Shown: positions 11,527 through 22,266 of the stretch, piece by piece
Numbering within the stretch: position 1 is the stretch's first letter
Layout: each line of letters opens with the position of its first letter
Assembly: GCF_910592395.1 (NCBI RefSeq)
Contig: NC_088326.1
Span: forward strand, 3,787,001 to 3,851,000
DNA from: Lineus longissimus
Taxonomy: Eukaryota; Nemertea; Pilidiophora; Heteronemertea; Lineidae
Direction: 5' to 3'
DNA: 64,000 nt
Position numbers and translations under genes: made by a program
Notes under the pieces: generated by a model
Seen by the model: the letters and a program-made list of their open reading frames with translations, nothing else
Databases searched by the model: none
What the model was told of the DNA's origin: nothing

Positions 11527-12198
11527 TTCATAGCAGGCCTATGGTCGTGTTCTGGTCATTGGTCATGCCGACTTACTGGCGGCTCATATCGATCATAAAG
11601 TCCTCATGCCCTACAGATGGTGGATCGGCATGGTCAGGGGCACGATCAAAATCTGCGCACACGTTGATGAGGCTAAAAGGGGTATTGGGAAATGAGCATT
11701 CCTCCTTCCATTCCGACTGAATACCAGTTTTAGTTACACCCGCGTTCGCGGCCACAACCATGGCAACAAGATGGAGTCTGCAGACCAGAATTCGCCACAA
11801 GACTGGTTTCTGCGTTTCGTTTCTGTGTTTCTGTGTTTCTGTTTCGTTTCTGTGTTTCTTGTTTTACAACTACCCGCATGGAATGTGGTTGCCGTGAATT
11901 TTCTGAAATGTCAAAGAGGTCTGTTTCTTATGAAATGTACACAGTGTTTTGCATACATCAGTTCTGGACGAGTCATTCCAAACTGCTCCCAAAATTCGGA
12001 CTCTAGAGGTACTTATACTTCAAGGTTGTCTCACCAAAACCTCTGTGGTCAAAATAAAGCTAAAAATTACAAAATCCATTATAGAAATGAAACATTGTAA
12101 CTGAGGTGTTTTAGAATTTCACCCTGGTCTTGGCATGTCAATTGTCATTGAGCCAGCAACCTGAAACCTATTTTCAACATCTCTTGAATTCTTTTCAG

Positions 12199-12345
12199 TA
12201 CAAACACAATATTGGGCTTATGAACATCGGTGCTCCAGCTTGTGGTGTGAACGCAGTCATCCGGGCCGCTGTCAGGGTTGGATTGTTCGAAGGTTATGGA
12301 ATGAAGGGGATCTACGGAGGCTTGGATGGGCTTGTCAGTGACAAT
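12199..12345 (+). CDS. PFK: PFK copy A exon 1 of 9
   Basis: Acceptor CTTTTCAG and donor GTAAGT bound 49 codons in phase 0. It contains MNIGAPACGVNAVIRAAVR, the start of the C-terminal PFK fold. Copy B has the more usual GMN where this copy has GVN. Confidence 0.85.
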
Positions 12346-12845
12346 GTAAGTTTAGGAAACGGGCCTATGAATGGCCAGCCAAACATGAATGGGTCCATAA
12401 AGCCATATGAGACCCGATGTCCACTCTGTTTCTTGGTCTTTTGAATGCTCACTGCGCCAGAGTATTTAATGTAGAGCAGTGCAGCTCTAATCTGCTTACT
12501 CTTTAACATACTGGCGCTCGAAGGAGGGGGTCCCCTTATTTTATGTTTACGATTTTCAATGATTGTGCCAATAGAATTAGAAGTCCGAGTGCCAAATAAT
12601 CTGTGCCCTTAAGAAGTTGTACGAAATCAAAATCTTGTGCCAGAAATGGTACAATGAGACTAATATCGCATTTTCAATTTGGTCAATACGACTTGTTAGT
12701 GACGGCTATGGAACTGATACTGTCTGATATGGCCAGGGAGATGGTTTTTCCTCATTGGACTTGATTCACAATGACAAATGAATACACTTTACTTTTTTAA
12801 ACGATAATGCACATAACTTACGAAAATGTCTTGTTGCTTTTCCAG

Positions 12846-13007
12846 GTCAAGCCTCTAGGGTGGTCGACAGTGCACATGTGGGCAAGCAAGGGAGGCTCCA
12901 TGATGGGCACGTCTAGGACAACGGTCAAAGATCTGGGAGCAGAGAAAGTGGCAGAGCATATCAAAAAGCACAATATCCATGCGTTGATTGTGGTCGGTGG
13001 TTTCGAC
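12846..13007 (+). CDS. PFK: PFK copy A exon 2
   Basis: This exon has 54 codons, acceptor TTTTCCAG and donor GTACAA. It includes KGGSMMGTSRT, equivalent to the GGSKLGTKR segment of animal PFKs, and ends HALIVVGGFD. Copy B ends in GGFE, as most PFKs do. Confidence 0.85.
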
Positions 13008-13549
13008 GTACAAAATTTCACAGCCATTTTAGGGTTCTTTACATGCAGTGGCTTACGGCAACTGGCCTTGGTGAAAACTTGATGGAATCTGCAAGTGACA
13101 TAAGGTCCCTTGCACTTTTGGTGGCTCAAACCATTATTTTGCACTTTTAAGGTCAATAAAGTACATGCAGGGCCTTTTGGTTTTAACTCTTTACCTACTG
13201 TAGCCAGTATTTACCGGGTCCTGCAGTAATCCATAATGTTAAATTTGTCCCAAGTTCTATCATTCACCTCGGTCCCAGTCATGCCTGAAAAAATGAGATG
13301 GCAGCACTACAGTCTGCACTCCGTCCAAGTCCAGGATGGGTAATGCTAGCTATTTTGCAGTTAAACTTTTCCCCAGCCAAGTTGGGATCCAGGCCGCCCG
13401 GTCTATTCGGAGTGTTGGCCAGGGGAACTATACCCTGCCAAAACCCTACCTGGTAGAGAAAGTTAATAAACAAATAGATGAATAAATAAATAAAATAAGG
13501 TACCGGTAAATTTAAATTGTGAAATAAAAATGATTTTTTTTCTCTACAG

Positions 13550-13691
13550 GCATACAAATCCGTACTGGAAATGTATGAATTCCGTAAAGACTTCGAAGAA
13601 TTCTGTATCCCGATGGTCGTCGATCAGCAACAATGTGCCAGGATCTGATTTCTCCGTCGGCGCGGATACAGCTCTCAATGAAATCACCGAC
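13550..13691 (+). pseudogene. PFK: PFK copy A exon 3 with 11-bp deletion
   Basis: This exon is 142 bp against 153 bp in copy B. Eleven bases are missing after CCGATGGTCGTCG (about 13621-13623), between short CG/TCG repeats, which suggests slippage or microhomology deletion. The frame up to CIPMVV is lost. [20 protein letters not shown] resumes in another frame. Splice signals are intact. Confidence 0.85.
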
Positions 13692-13697
13692 GTAAGT

Positions 13698-13800
13698 GCA
13701 GTAGAACCTCTCTATTAAGGACATCCTTGGGACTGACAAGTGCTGTCCTTAATAGAGAGGTGTCCTGATTAGAGAGGTCAAATTGAACCATACGACCGAT
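13698..13800. repeat. CCTCTCTATTAAGGAC repeat, copy 1 of unit A
   Basis: AGAACCTCTCTATTAAGGAC is followed by its near-inverse GTCCTTAATAGAGAGG and a downstream block GATTAGAGAGGTCAAATTGAA. The repeat starts a few bases after the exon 3 donor. Related copies are at 14446-14600 and 18688-18840 in this unit and at 39649, 40397 and 44177 in unit B. Confidence 0.75.
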
Positions 13801-14230
13801 ACTTTGCACTAAGTCAGTCTTGCTACTTTATTTTAGACAGCGTAAAATGTGACGAATCACATCGAAAAATGTCTTGAGTCACAGCTGTGTTTAAACACCT
13901 TGTCAATTTCTGTATCTTTCATGGCACCTGTGTTTCGAGAAAATCGATTTAAGACAATCATGAAGAAAACATGCATCATCGAACGCAGAATTGAACATGC
14001 AAAATTTCAACCCCATTACATGGAATGCATTAACCATGAAATTTTGGCAGCAAATGCGACGATAATCTTTCACTGTGTGGAAATGAGCATAACGTCAAAC
14101 TTTCGTGGCAGGAAAATTCAACGGTTTACAATGAAAATTTGACCTGCGGCAAACAAATCACTTGTATGTCGTCGAGACCATGAATATGATACCCCGTTGG
14201 CCGAAATCTCAATGTTCATCTTCAATTCAG

Positions 14231-14395
14231 ATTTGCGACCGAATCAAACAATCGGCCACCGGATCGAAGCGACGTGTGTTCATCGTGGAGACCATGGGGG
14301 GCTACTGTGGCTATTTGGCCACCCTCTCTGGACTCGCTGGAGGGGCTGACCAGGCCTACATCTTCGAGGAACATTTCTCTATCAAGGACATGCAG
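14231..14395 (+). CDS. PFK: PFK copy A exon 4
   Basis: The 55 codons run from [17 protein letters not shown] to FSIKDMQ with [12 protein letters not shown], a strongly conserved PFK motif. The G run after the ATG of METGG (five G) keeps the frame open; copy B has six. Confidence 0.88.
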
Positions 14396-14445
14396 GTGCG
14401 TAGGTCTTTGGTTTTCAGTGATCTCACCGGATACTACAGTTAGAG

Positions 14446-14600
14446 TAGAACCTCTCTATCAAGGACACCCTTGCGAGCGAGAAATGATGCCCTTTATAAG
14501 AGAAATCTCGATTACAGAGGTCACATGGTATAGAGTTGACCCATTTGGGACCGAAACTACTGTCCCTTCTAAAGAGATTGTCGTAGTCTTAAAGATAAGT
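14446..14600. repeat. CCTCTCTATTAAGGAC repeat, copy 2 of unit A (diverged)
   Basis: AGAACCTCTCTATCAAGGAC is followed by a diverged copy of the same element, again in a PFK intron shortly after a donor. Confidence 0.6.
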
Positions 14601-14646
14601 ATGTACTTTTCCATTGTATACAAAGTATTTATTCTAATTTCTTCAG

Positions 14647-14708
14647 GGTGATGTAGTGCATTTGAAGGCCAAGATAGAGGATGGAGTACAGAGAGGTCTC
14701 ATTTTGAG
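14647..14708 (+). CDS. PFK: PFK copy A exon 5
   Basis: This 62-bp exon encodes GDVVHLKAKIEDGVQRGLIL and ends in phase 2. The split Arg codon completes in exon 6, matching the GLVLRNE region of animal PFKs. Confidence 0.85.
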
Positions 14709-15066
14709 GTAAGCTGGCTTCCTTGAATTTCCAGAACTTCTTTGATTTGGCTTATTTACTTAAAGAAAACTGGAATTTCTTGAAAAAGGGACTTTCAATC
14801 CTCTAAACTTGGGATTATGCCTACGGGGTAAATCTCTATGGCGTCTTTTTCGGTAATGTCGTAATGTTTGATGCATCATAGCACCTTGTGTCGTCCGGAC
14901 GTCAGACCGATATGTTAGTCTACCGTGCGTACTTGAGATGTACGAATTCCTCAAAGACTTCGTCTCCATCATAAAGTTACACATTTCTTCCTCTAAATGG
15001 TCCATAACCAAGAATTAGTAACGGCTAGTCTTTTTAGATTCTTGACGTAACCTGTTGTGATTTCAG

Positions 15067-15178
15067 AAATGAGTATGCTAACGACAACTATACCACCGAC
15101 TTTATCCAGCAACTTTACTCGGAGGAGGGAAAAGGTGTTTTCAGTTGTAGAAAGAACGTTCTGGGCCACATGCAACAG
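15067..15178 (+). CDS. PFK: PFK copy A exon 6
   Basis: This 112-bp exon carries [19 protein letters not shown] and KNVLGHMQQ, which are highly conserved in PFK. It ends in phase 0. Confidence 0.88.
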
Positions 15179-15619
15179 GTTCGTGCCTTAAAGACCTAGT
15201 GATATTTTTGACGTTTTGTAGTTTGATATCATAATGTAAATAAACAATACAATGCCACCACGTAAATTGCAGAATTTGTAATTTACGCACGCCACCTGGT
15301 GTCCTCCCTGTGACCCTAAGGGCTACGCTGGCTGGAGCTCTGACCCCTGGAGATCCAACCGTGCCAGACAGATCTTAGGCATGGGTGCAGACCAAAGTTG
15401 GATCCAAGCGTTGGTTGATCATGTTGATGACGCTTCAAGATGGCAGCCTGTCCACGCCTACCAGGTGGCCATTATATCGGCCTATAGCTCATTCTGCCGC
15501 TATACTGAGTTAGGGAAAGGGGGACTATAGGCAGGAGCAGAGGGGTTAAATTGGCAATCTTCAGGTGACTGACATACACAGTAAGGACACTTTAAGAGTA
15601 CGTCTTTTCTTTTTTCCAG

Positions 15620-15722
15620 GGCGGACTGCCAACGCCGTTCGATCGTAACATGGGCACAAAACTGGCGGCCAAGGCGGTGGAGCGTGTCATGACACAAATT
15701 CAGCAGTACGAGAAGCCAGATG
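15620..15722 (+). CDS. PFK: PFK copy A exon 7
   Basis: It starts GGLPTPFDRNMGTKLAAKAV, equivalent to the PFK GGSPTPFDRN segment, and ends in phase 1 at the donor GTGAGT. Confidence 0.88.
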
Positions 15723-15780
15723 GTGAGTGTGTCATGTGTCAATCTTAACGTTCAGAAACCGTGTTGAGCTATTATTCCTG

Positions 15781-16880
15781 ACTAGCATTATACCCGTGGC
15801 GCAGGCAGGTTCAAATGGGCTATATCTTGATTAGATTGAATTGCAATGAAAATCTAATGCAATATCAAAGGAGCAATATTGAAGAGGCAAATTAAACCAA
15901 CCATTTTGTCCACAGACTCGGACCTAGCTGTGGCGTGCTGTATGTGTGCATAAAAAGTGTATCAATTGGTCCGATAGAGATGATGAGGCAATGTCAATAT
16001 GCCTCGTTCCTCAGTCAGCAATATGCCCCTTTTTATACGGAGAAGAAGGAGAACTCAGATAGGCCTTCACATGTCGGCTTCCAAATGTCTCGGGCAAGGC
16101 ACTTAGTCGAAAGGCAAGCTAGAAGTTCAGCATCGTGAGCAGCTCCTTGATAAGGCCATGCCAAGTTCAGAGTGCCTCTTCAGATACATCAAGTATTGAA
16201 AGCTGTGGTGAGCACATAAACAGACCATGGTCACCTTCATTTGAAAATTCCTTCATAATCAAGGGCTAGCTCTAACTAAAACAGCACCCATAAACAATAG
16301 ACCATCAATTTGACCCCAGCTCCTAACTGCGGGAAAACCCAAGTCCAGCAACCAAAGTACCAAAAATACATTTTTTGTTTACATTTGAACTGCACACATG
16401 CGTTTGTTTACAATTTCATTTCCCGCGAAATCGTGGATTGAAAATAACATTAACCTGGGTTCAGCAGGTCAGCAGGTATACCGGCTGTTCCAATCATCCC
16501 CCTACAGCCATCTGTTCAAAAGGTAATGTTATTCACCCCAGAGGGAGTGCAGCAGGTCAGCAGGTATACCGGCTGTTCCAATCATCCCCCTACAGCCAGC
16601 TGTTCAAAAGGTAATGTTATTCACCCCAGAGGGAGTGCAGATAATTGATTAAGCCCCTGCATAATTTAACAGCAATGGCTTGGCTTCTGTAAGTGGTAAG
16701 GAGAATTGACAGTGTCCGATTAAAAATCCCTCATTACTGCTCCGCTGAAGTATATTTTTGAACAAAACCAAGACGTTGCATCAGGGTGAGGTGTCACCAC
16801 AATTCATGCAAAATTTCAAGGCAATCCAACGCCTCTAAGTGTGACTTTATTCGTCCCCCTTCCAGTATTATTATATAGAT
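15781..16880. mobile_element. ACTAGCATTATACCC repeat, unit A PFK intron
   Basis: Absent from unit B, where ATTATTCCTGATGATTTA marks the empty site. It begins ACTAGCATTATACCCGTGG and ends ATTATTATATAGAT. A relative is at 23542-24638. No coding region is recognised; the class (non-LTR tail or Helitron-like) cannot be settled here. Confidence 0.7.
16463..16640. repeat. 88-bp tandem duplication inside the ACTAGCATT repeat
   Basis: The block beginning AGCAGGTCAGCAGGTATACC is repeated at an 88-base period (starts 16463 and 16551). The relative at 23542-24638 has only one copy. Confidence 0.85.
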
Positions 16881-17423
16881 GATTTATAGTGAAATCCCAG
16901 ATGTAGGACATCACGTCTGCTCATGCGAGGTTCTAGGTTGGCCTAGTGCCTGACCATTATGTGTTAGTGTGCCATCAAAATTATACTGACTCGACTTGAC
17001 TTCACTTAAAATAGAACATAAATTGTTCCATTTAAAAATATGGATGGTGAGTGAGTCATCGACGTTTGTTCCATTTAAAAATGGAACAACATGTTCAATT
17101 TTAAGGCATGCCAAATTCTTGGTGCCGGTTATCGATCAATCAACAGTCTCTCCTTCCACCACCCCTGAACACTTGGAGACAATACCACTACCCCTGGTTA
17201 AAACATGGGGAGAATGTATGTCAAGCACCATAGCTTTGATGGATAAGGAATCATGCTCCGTGCTTGTGAGGACATGAAAGATACCTGGAGATTGCATACA
17301 TCGTCATAGCCCTTGGAGTCGAGAGGCATGCATTATCTGTTTCGTTGTATTAACCTTGTTGGTCAAGATGCTCTTTCCTTGAAGAGATGAATATCGATGT
17401 CTTACATGTATTTGCTGTTTTAG

Positions 17424-17529
17424 GTTTTGTATTCTGTGATGATGAGGAAACTGCCTGTCTTCTCGGGTTGGTGCGTAGGGCGTCAAAATTCACCCCAATG
17501 AAAGAACTAAAGAAGCAGACAGATTGGAA
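17424..17529 (+). CDS. PFK: PFK copy A exon 8
   Basis: The acceptor TGTTTTAG joins phase 1. It encodes GFVFCDDEETACLLGLVRRA through KKQTDW, matching the C-terminal PFK segment around VLGMRKRALVF and ELKDQTDF. It ends in phase 2. Confidence 0.82.
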
Positions 17530-17856
17530 GTAAGTTCCACTGTTCTCATAAACACAGGCAAAAGTATCCATGGTTGGATCTATGACGGCAATTTATCATC
17601 GACGTTCTTTGATGGAGAATCCCCATCATAGATCCATGGATGGAACCCATGGTCGTATCTACTTTGGACCCATCATCGATCCATGGATGGAATCCATAAT
17701 AAATTTGACGGGCCGGCGAAGAATTTTTGTTAAAGGCCTACACCGTTCATTAAAAATGTTGAATTTGTAATTAAATTAAAAAACTTCCAATTGCGGAAAT
17801 GCATACTAAATATAAATTTCAACATTGCCATTTCGTTGACTGATATGCAAATACTA

Positions 17857-18243
17857 CAGCGCTTGCTCTTTGTTTTATTCTTTACTGACTGATGTAATGT
17901 CAGTTTGAATTGCGTTCTGCATCTCTCCATGCGCCTGGCTTTGGTCCGACAGTGGCATTGGGTATGGGAGTGGGTAGGTGATATGCCTAATATGTGAGGG
18001 CCTTATTTGGAACAGGACCTGCTGTCACTGGTCTCAATGCATTGTGCAAAATAGCGTACTCCAATCAATCTATTGGGGGTTGCATGTAGATAGCAGCAAT
18101 AAGTCCCTAAATGCAGTTAATTTCGTGTTTAACCTTTAATAAAACTTCAGTAACGTTAGAAATTTAATGTAGCTCAATCATCGTGCCCATTTAACAAATG
18201 TATATTACATTTCAAATTTGCCCGCTCCATGGGTATATGCTAG
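17857..18243 (+). mobile_element. 387-bp element, unit A PFK intron
   Basis: Inserted at TACTA, which appears on both sides (17852-17856 and 18244-18248) and once in unit B. An inverted copy lies at 22586-22970. It encodes nothing and is present in neither matching position of unit B. Confidence 0.75.
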
Positions 18244-18388
18244 TACTATGAATACCAAGTTTAAACAAATTTGTATTCACAATGACTGTACTACGGCATT
18301 GTGTATTAGTGGATTTCTATTTAACTGGACCACAAGTAATTACGAACGGCGTACTCTTTTAAGATTGGTGAACTAATCTCTTTTTTAG

Positions 18389-18530
18389 GCATCGTCTCCC
18401 ACTGGAGCAGTGGTGGTTGAAATTGCGGCCCCTCCTCCGAATCCTGGCGAAACACGAGAATGTATACGAAATGGAGGGCGTGAATGTCACCTCCACTGAT
18501 GCGGAGAGTTCAGATGGCGACGTCCTGTAA
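18389..18530 (+). CDS. PFK: PFK copy A exon 9 with stop codon
   Basis: The terminal exon encodes [18 protein letters not shown], equivalent to [18 protein letters not shown] of animal PFK, then a species-specific acidic tail ending DGDVL and TAA at 18528-18530. Confidence 0.88.
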
Positions 18531-18687
18531 AAGGCAAAATGGAACCTAGGACCGTCGGCGATTGAGTGTCTTATCCTAGTTTTCCTTCATCCGCTTGTGC
18601 AGTGATGTTCGTCGTTGGATGTTGAAGATCTCTAAGGGATGCATTGTGTGCAGCTTTTTGTTTTGAATCAATTTGAACAATTCAGAT

Positions 18688-18840
18688 GTACAGCAGAACC
18701 TCTCTATTGAGAATACGAATGGGCATGGCAAGTGCTGTCCTTTATAGAGAGTTGTACTGATTAGAGAGGACAAATTGAATGGAAACAGCCAGTTTGGGAC
18801 AACTAGTGTCCTTAATTAAAAGATGTCTGCTAAAGGAGGA
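18688..18840. repeat. CCTCTCTATT repeat, copy 3 of unit A
   Basis: This copy reads AGAACCTCTCTATTGAGAATAC with the inverse block TCCTTTATAGAGAG downstream, in the PFK 3' flank. Confidence 0.65.
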
Positions 18841-19974
18841 TCCACCGGACCTGCCGGTGATAAAAAATATTGATAAATACTGTACCAATGCTATTTAACC
18901 GGTTGAGGGTCACCTGTACAAAAGGTCTGTCTTACGTTTAATAGGCCTATTTGAAACAGACACGCCAAAACGCACTAAATACTTAATGGTGTTGAGACAG
19001 TATGTAGTGCCCCAAACAATGCAAAAATTCAGCACACAGCTCTACGTTGAAAAGTTTGGTGCCTAAAGATTGATGTTTGTGTGTGATGCCACTGACAGGA
19101 TTACTTCAACTAAAGGGTTTTTGCCTTCAACCCTTAGACAACGAGTAAGAATCCTGCGGTGTAAAATTGCAGTTTTGTGCCATTGGGAAGGAAATCACGA
19201 GTCCTTTCAGTTTGGGGTGAATATGCTTAAAGGGACAACTTGAGCGTGGGATTTACCTGGCCTGGAGGTAATGCTTGCCACCATGCGCCGCCACTTAAAG
19301 TATCACAGCAATGATGATCACTAAAACTGATCTTTGCCGGTGTTGCGAGGCAGTTATGAACGTGGCTTGTGAATTTCAGAGGCAGGCCATTGGTTCATAC
19401 ATCCCATTCTAGCATTGTTTATTGCAGTTGAACGATTTTTCAATGATCCTGTTTGGCGACATTTCGGTCCTGCTGGAAGTCATTCTTGTATGAAAAACCA
19501 ACAGACCTCATGCCCAAGTTGTCCCTTTAAACTTTGGAGCTTTATGTTTAGTTATTGTATACTATTTGGAAAATGTGTAAAGTAGTTTTGCTCGAATTCT
19601 GAATCATTGTAATATAAGATGCCTAATATTGTAATTTTGCTTTGTAAGACAGGTCATTGTTAGGAGAGTTTTTTTGTACGAGATGTAGGTGCTTCATCAT
19701 TGTCATTGTCCACTTGTCATAGTCATGCAAGTGTGTTTAAGTTATTCATTACGAAAAAAAGTTAATAAGATTGTTTTAAACTGTACTGCAATTGTTTGGT
19801 GTTTTTCTGTTCAGTTCTGGTCATGGTCACAATTCTGTTTTGCTAGAATTTGAGGACACAAAACAACTGATGTCCCAATTTTAGCGAAAGGATTGTTCCT
19901 GTTTGAACCGAGACAACATTTTTGCATCAGGAAGGACTACTGTAACCTGGAAGATATTTGCGGTTGCCAAGATT

Positions 19975-20466
19975 TCACCACAAAACTTGATATTTTGCGG
20001 ATGTATATTTTGTTGAGCCATGTACGAGAGCTACGTGAATAGAAATTTTGTGCTCGTCAATTTTGTGGTTTAGGTCGGACCGCAGAATTAAAACGCCTGC
20101 AAAAACTTTCCTGGTTGCAGTATTGGGGTATTGGCGGGCCCGTGGGCATTGATGAGCATGATGTGGTAGCCAGCATTGAGCAGTATTAAAGAGGTTGCCA
20201 ATTTCATCCAGACCACCTGATCTATTGTGGTTTGGGCCGGAGGGCAAAATAAAGACGTCAATTATTAGAGTATGACAACAATGGCATTTTGTCCATCCAG
20301 TTAAATTGTGGGGACAAGTGGAAAACCAATCCATATTGTAGGATTGCAGGTTGTTCCCAGCCGTGGCAAGTTCAAAAATACCAAAGACGAAAACGAACTC
20401 TAAGGTAGACAATGACGAAATGACGTAATGACGATTTACTGAAAGAATACAAATAGCAAAAATCAT
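19975..20466 (-). other. Minus-strand ORF of unknown status, unit A
   Basis: An ATG-initiated 163-codon frame is shared with unit B (45408-45938, 176 codons). The two end differently because of a one-base difference (GCTACGTG against GCTAACGTG) near the 3' end. I recognise no family. Changing C-termini and lack of splice context argue against a functional protein; it may be a fossil repeat. Confidence 0.2.
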
Positions 20467-21073
20467 AAGTGAAGATATACAAAATTGTACAAGAACTTAC
20501 ACAAGTACCATACTAGTACATGTACGAACAAAATGTCTCTACCAACTCAACCCAGCTTAAAGATTTGGGCCAAGTGGAAAACCAATCCATGTCATGTCCA
20601 ATAGGCCTAGGGCAACAATCCCGAAATATGATACACTTAAGATGAAGAAGTACTTACTGAAGTGTCACAAGTTAAAAGTTAGATTAAGTCGAAAAAGATT
20701 GTGAAAACGAAAATGTTTTTTCACAGATACTATTCATTATTATCGATTTGGGATCTGCCATAAACAATGGAACAGTAAGATCCAATATGGCAGCCCAAGA
20801 TGAGTGTGGTTGCCAATTCAAGAAATTAGTGCCATTAGACTTTAACCACAAATAATGTTTAAAATGAATCAGTCTTTTAGGTTTCAGAAATATCCTATTT
20901 ATTTTAGTATGAAAAAACGATGATTTCCGGTGCAAGGAAGAGGCAGACCTGCTTGTCCTCCTCTGCCAAATGCGACCAATACGCTAATAAAGGTCACAGA
21001 AAGGCACGCAGCATGTTGGAGAAAAAAATCACCTGTCGGGTCATGAGTCAAAGGTGCTTTTAATTTATTAACA

Positions 21074-21131
21074 GTTTTCAAGACCTCCTGGTTATAAGCT
21101 CGGCGCTCTAACCACCCTGCCACTGATCCCT
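21074..21131 (-). repeat. tRNA-like SINE head, antisense, unit A
   Basis: Same antisense tRNA-like block as at 5266-5320 and 46569-46623. Confidence 0.5.
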
Positions 21132-21344
21132 CTGATAAATGGAACCTGAATGCCAGTTTTATTTCTTCGATAAGTGTTGGGCGGTAGGCGTTACCGGTAT
21201 ATTGAAAACCACTGGTTATGTCACGATGTGGGCAGACATGTTCTCAAAAAATGACCTTGTTCATGGCTGTATTCATCTCCCTGAATAACACCGTAGGGAA
21301 ATATCGTAGAAATTACACAACTTAGATCTTTCACGGTTTCAGGG

Positions 21345-21600
21345 AAGATCAGTGGCGCAGTGGTTAGAGCACCCGGCTCATAATCAGTAGGTCGTAGGTT
21401 CGATTCTCGGAAGGGTCACTGCTGTTTCGTCTTTGTGTCTTTGAGCAAGGCACTTAACCCTACTTGCTTCTCTCCACCCAGGAGTAAATGGGTACCTAGC
21501 TGGCAGAGATGGCAAACTATGAATATTAGTCCTGAGCTGAATAGCTGCAGCTCGTACCTGTAATACTCCCAGAGAGTAAAGCAAGAATGTACAGGCCAAT
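21345..21600 (+). repeat. tRNA-derived SINE, unit A
   Basis: GTGGCGCAGTGGTTAGAGC (A box), a CAT triplet at the anticodon position, GGTTCGATTCTC (B box), then the tail with GAGCAAGGCACTTAACCC and GGGTACC. It is orthologous in position to the SINEs at 5546 and 47016. Confidence 0.78.
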
Positions 21601-21757
21601 AGCTAGGGTTAGTAATATTAAGCTATATGTCATCATAATTATGATGAATCTATGATTGGTCGAGAGAGCGTCAAGATATTTGGGTCATTGAGGGACATCT
21701 CTGTGACCGGTAGAATCAAGATAGGACCCAAAGACAATGATTATGAGTCAAAGGTGC

Positions 21758-21912
21758 TTTTAAAAGACTGATTATCTATGATTATTTGGGTCGTTGGGTA
21801 GTTGAAACAACTCCAACTTCATCGAAGGACGGGTAGTTGACGACCCAAATAATCATAGATAATCAGTCTCAACTTGACCCAAATAATCATAGATAATCAG
21901 TCTTTTAAAAGC
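21758..21912. repeat. Hairpin with three related arms
   Basis: CTGATTATCTATGATTATTT on the left is inverted at about 21839-21871 and again at about 21877-21912, the last ending GTCTTTTAAAAGCAC to match the far left. This is a small foldback element with a duplicated arm. Confidence 0.75.
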
Positions 21913-22061
21913 ACCTGACTTTTAAAAAAGCATCTGACTTAAAACTGACCCGAAACAGTATAATATTAGGATGTCGATGCCATTTGCCAGTGTTTGTAAG
22001 ATGATGACAGGGCAAGAACAATCATATCCTTTTTTGAGACCGGGCTGCGAGGTTATCAAGC

Positions 22062-22266
22062 ATGGATATAATAGCCACAGTAATGCTATTTATAATTCTA
22101 ATAACAACGTCGGCGAACATCGTAAGCTGCGAAGAAGAAGACGGACTCAATAGGCCTACTCATTGCCCACTAGGGCAATATTACGCAATGGCTATAAAGC
22201 AATGCCGTTCATGCGTATACCCCTGCAGAATTGACAGAAAAGCCTGCCGTGCCATGGGATGTGCTG
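22062..22266 (+). CDS. TNFR-like copy A exon 1: signal peptide and Cys repeat 1
   Basis: ATG begins MDIIATVMLFIILITT, a hydrophobic signal peptide, followed by an acidic linker and Cys repeat 1: CPLGQYYAMAIKQCRSC, then C at three, six and four residue spacing. Donor GTAAGT leaves phase 1. The ATG is the only one fitting the hydrophobic leader. Confidence 0.75.

Larger units (their letters stand above)
10710..11875. mobile_element. Mutator-like MITE with long TIRs, unit A only
   Basis: The termini are long inverted repeats starting GGGTAGTTGTAAAACAAGAA and continuing through AAACACAGAAACG-type repeats for about 55-70 bp. A 9-base duplication GCATGGAAT flanks it (10701-10709 and 11876-11884). 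Unit B has the empty site at about 37816, with one GCATGGAAT. A 9-base target duplication and long TIRs fit the Mutator/MULE superfamily. It carries no transposase, but holds poly-G runs and an internal inverted repeat (11391-11526). Confidence 0.85.
12199..18530 (+). pseudogene. PFK: 6-phosphofructokinase, C-terminal half, copy A (disabled)
   Basis: Nine exons at 12199-12345, 12846-13007, 13550-13691, 14231-14395, 14647-14708, 15067-15178, 15620-15722, 17424-17529 and 18389-18530 encode about 380 residues matching the C-terminal (regulatory) half of animal ATP-dependent 6-phosphofructokinase. PFK phosphorylates fructose 6-phosphate in cytosolic glycolysis; in animals the C-terminal half holds allosteric sites. 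Hallmarks include [55 protein letters not shown] and TPFDRN. All introns use GT-AG and phases join properly, but exon 3 has an 11-base deletion that shifts the frame, and no exons for the N-terminal half were found. It is most simply a captured 3' fragment turned pseudogene. An alternative is a sequencing or assembly error in exon 3. Confidence 0.85.
18531..22061 (+). other. Intergenic between PFK and TNFR-like gene, unit A
   Basis: It matches 44016-47599 in unit B. It contains the PFK 3' flank with a CCTCTCTATT repeat (18688-18840), a minus-strand ORF (19975-20466), a SINE (about 21345-21600) and a hairpin (21758-21912). No clear promoter was recognised for the downstream receptor gene. Confidence 0.5.
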
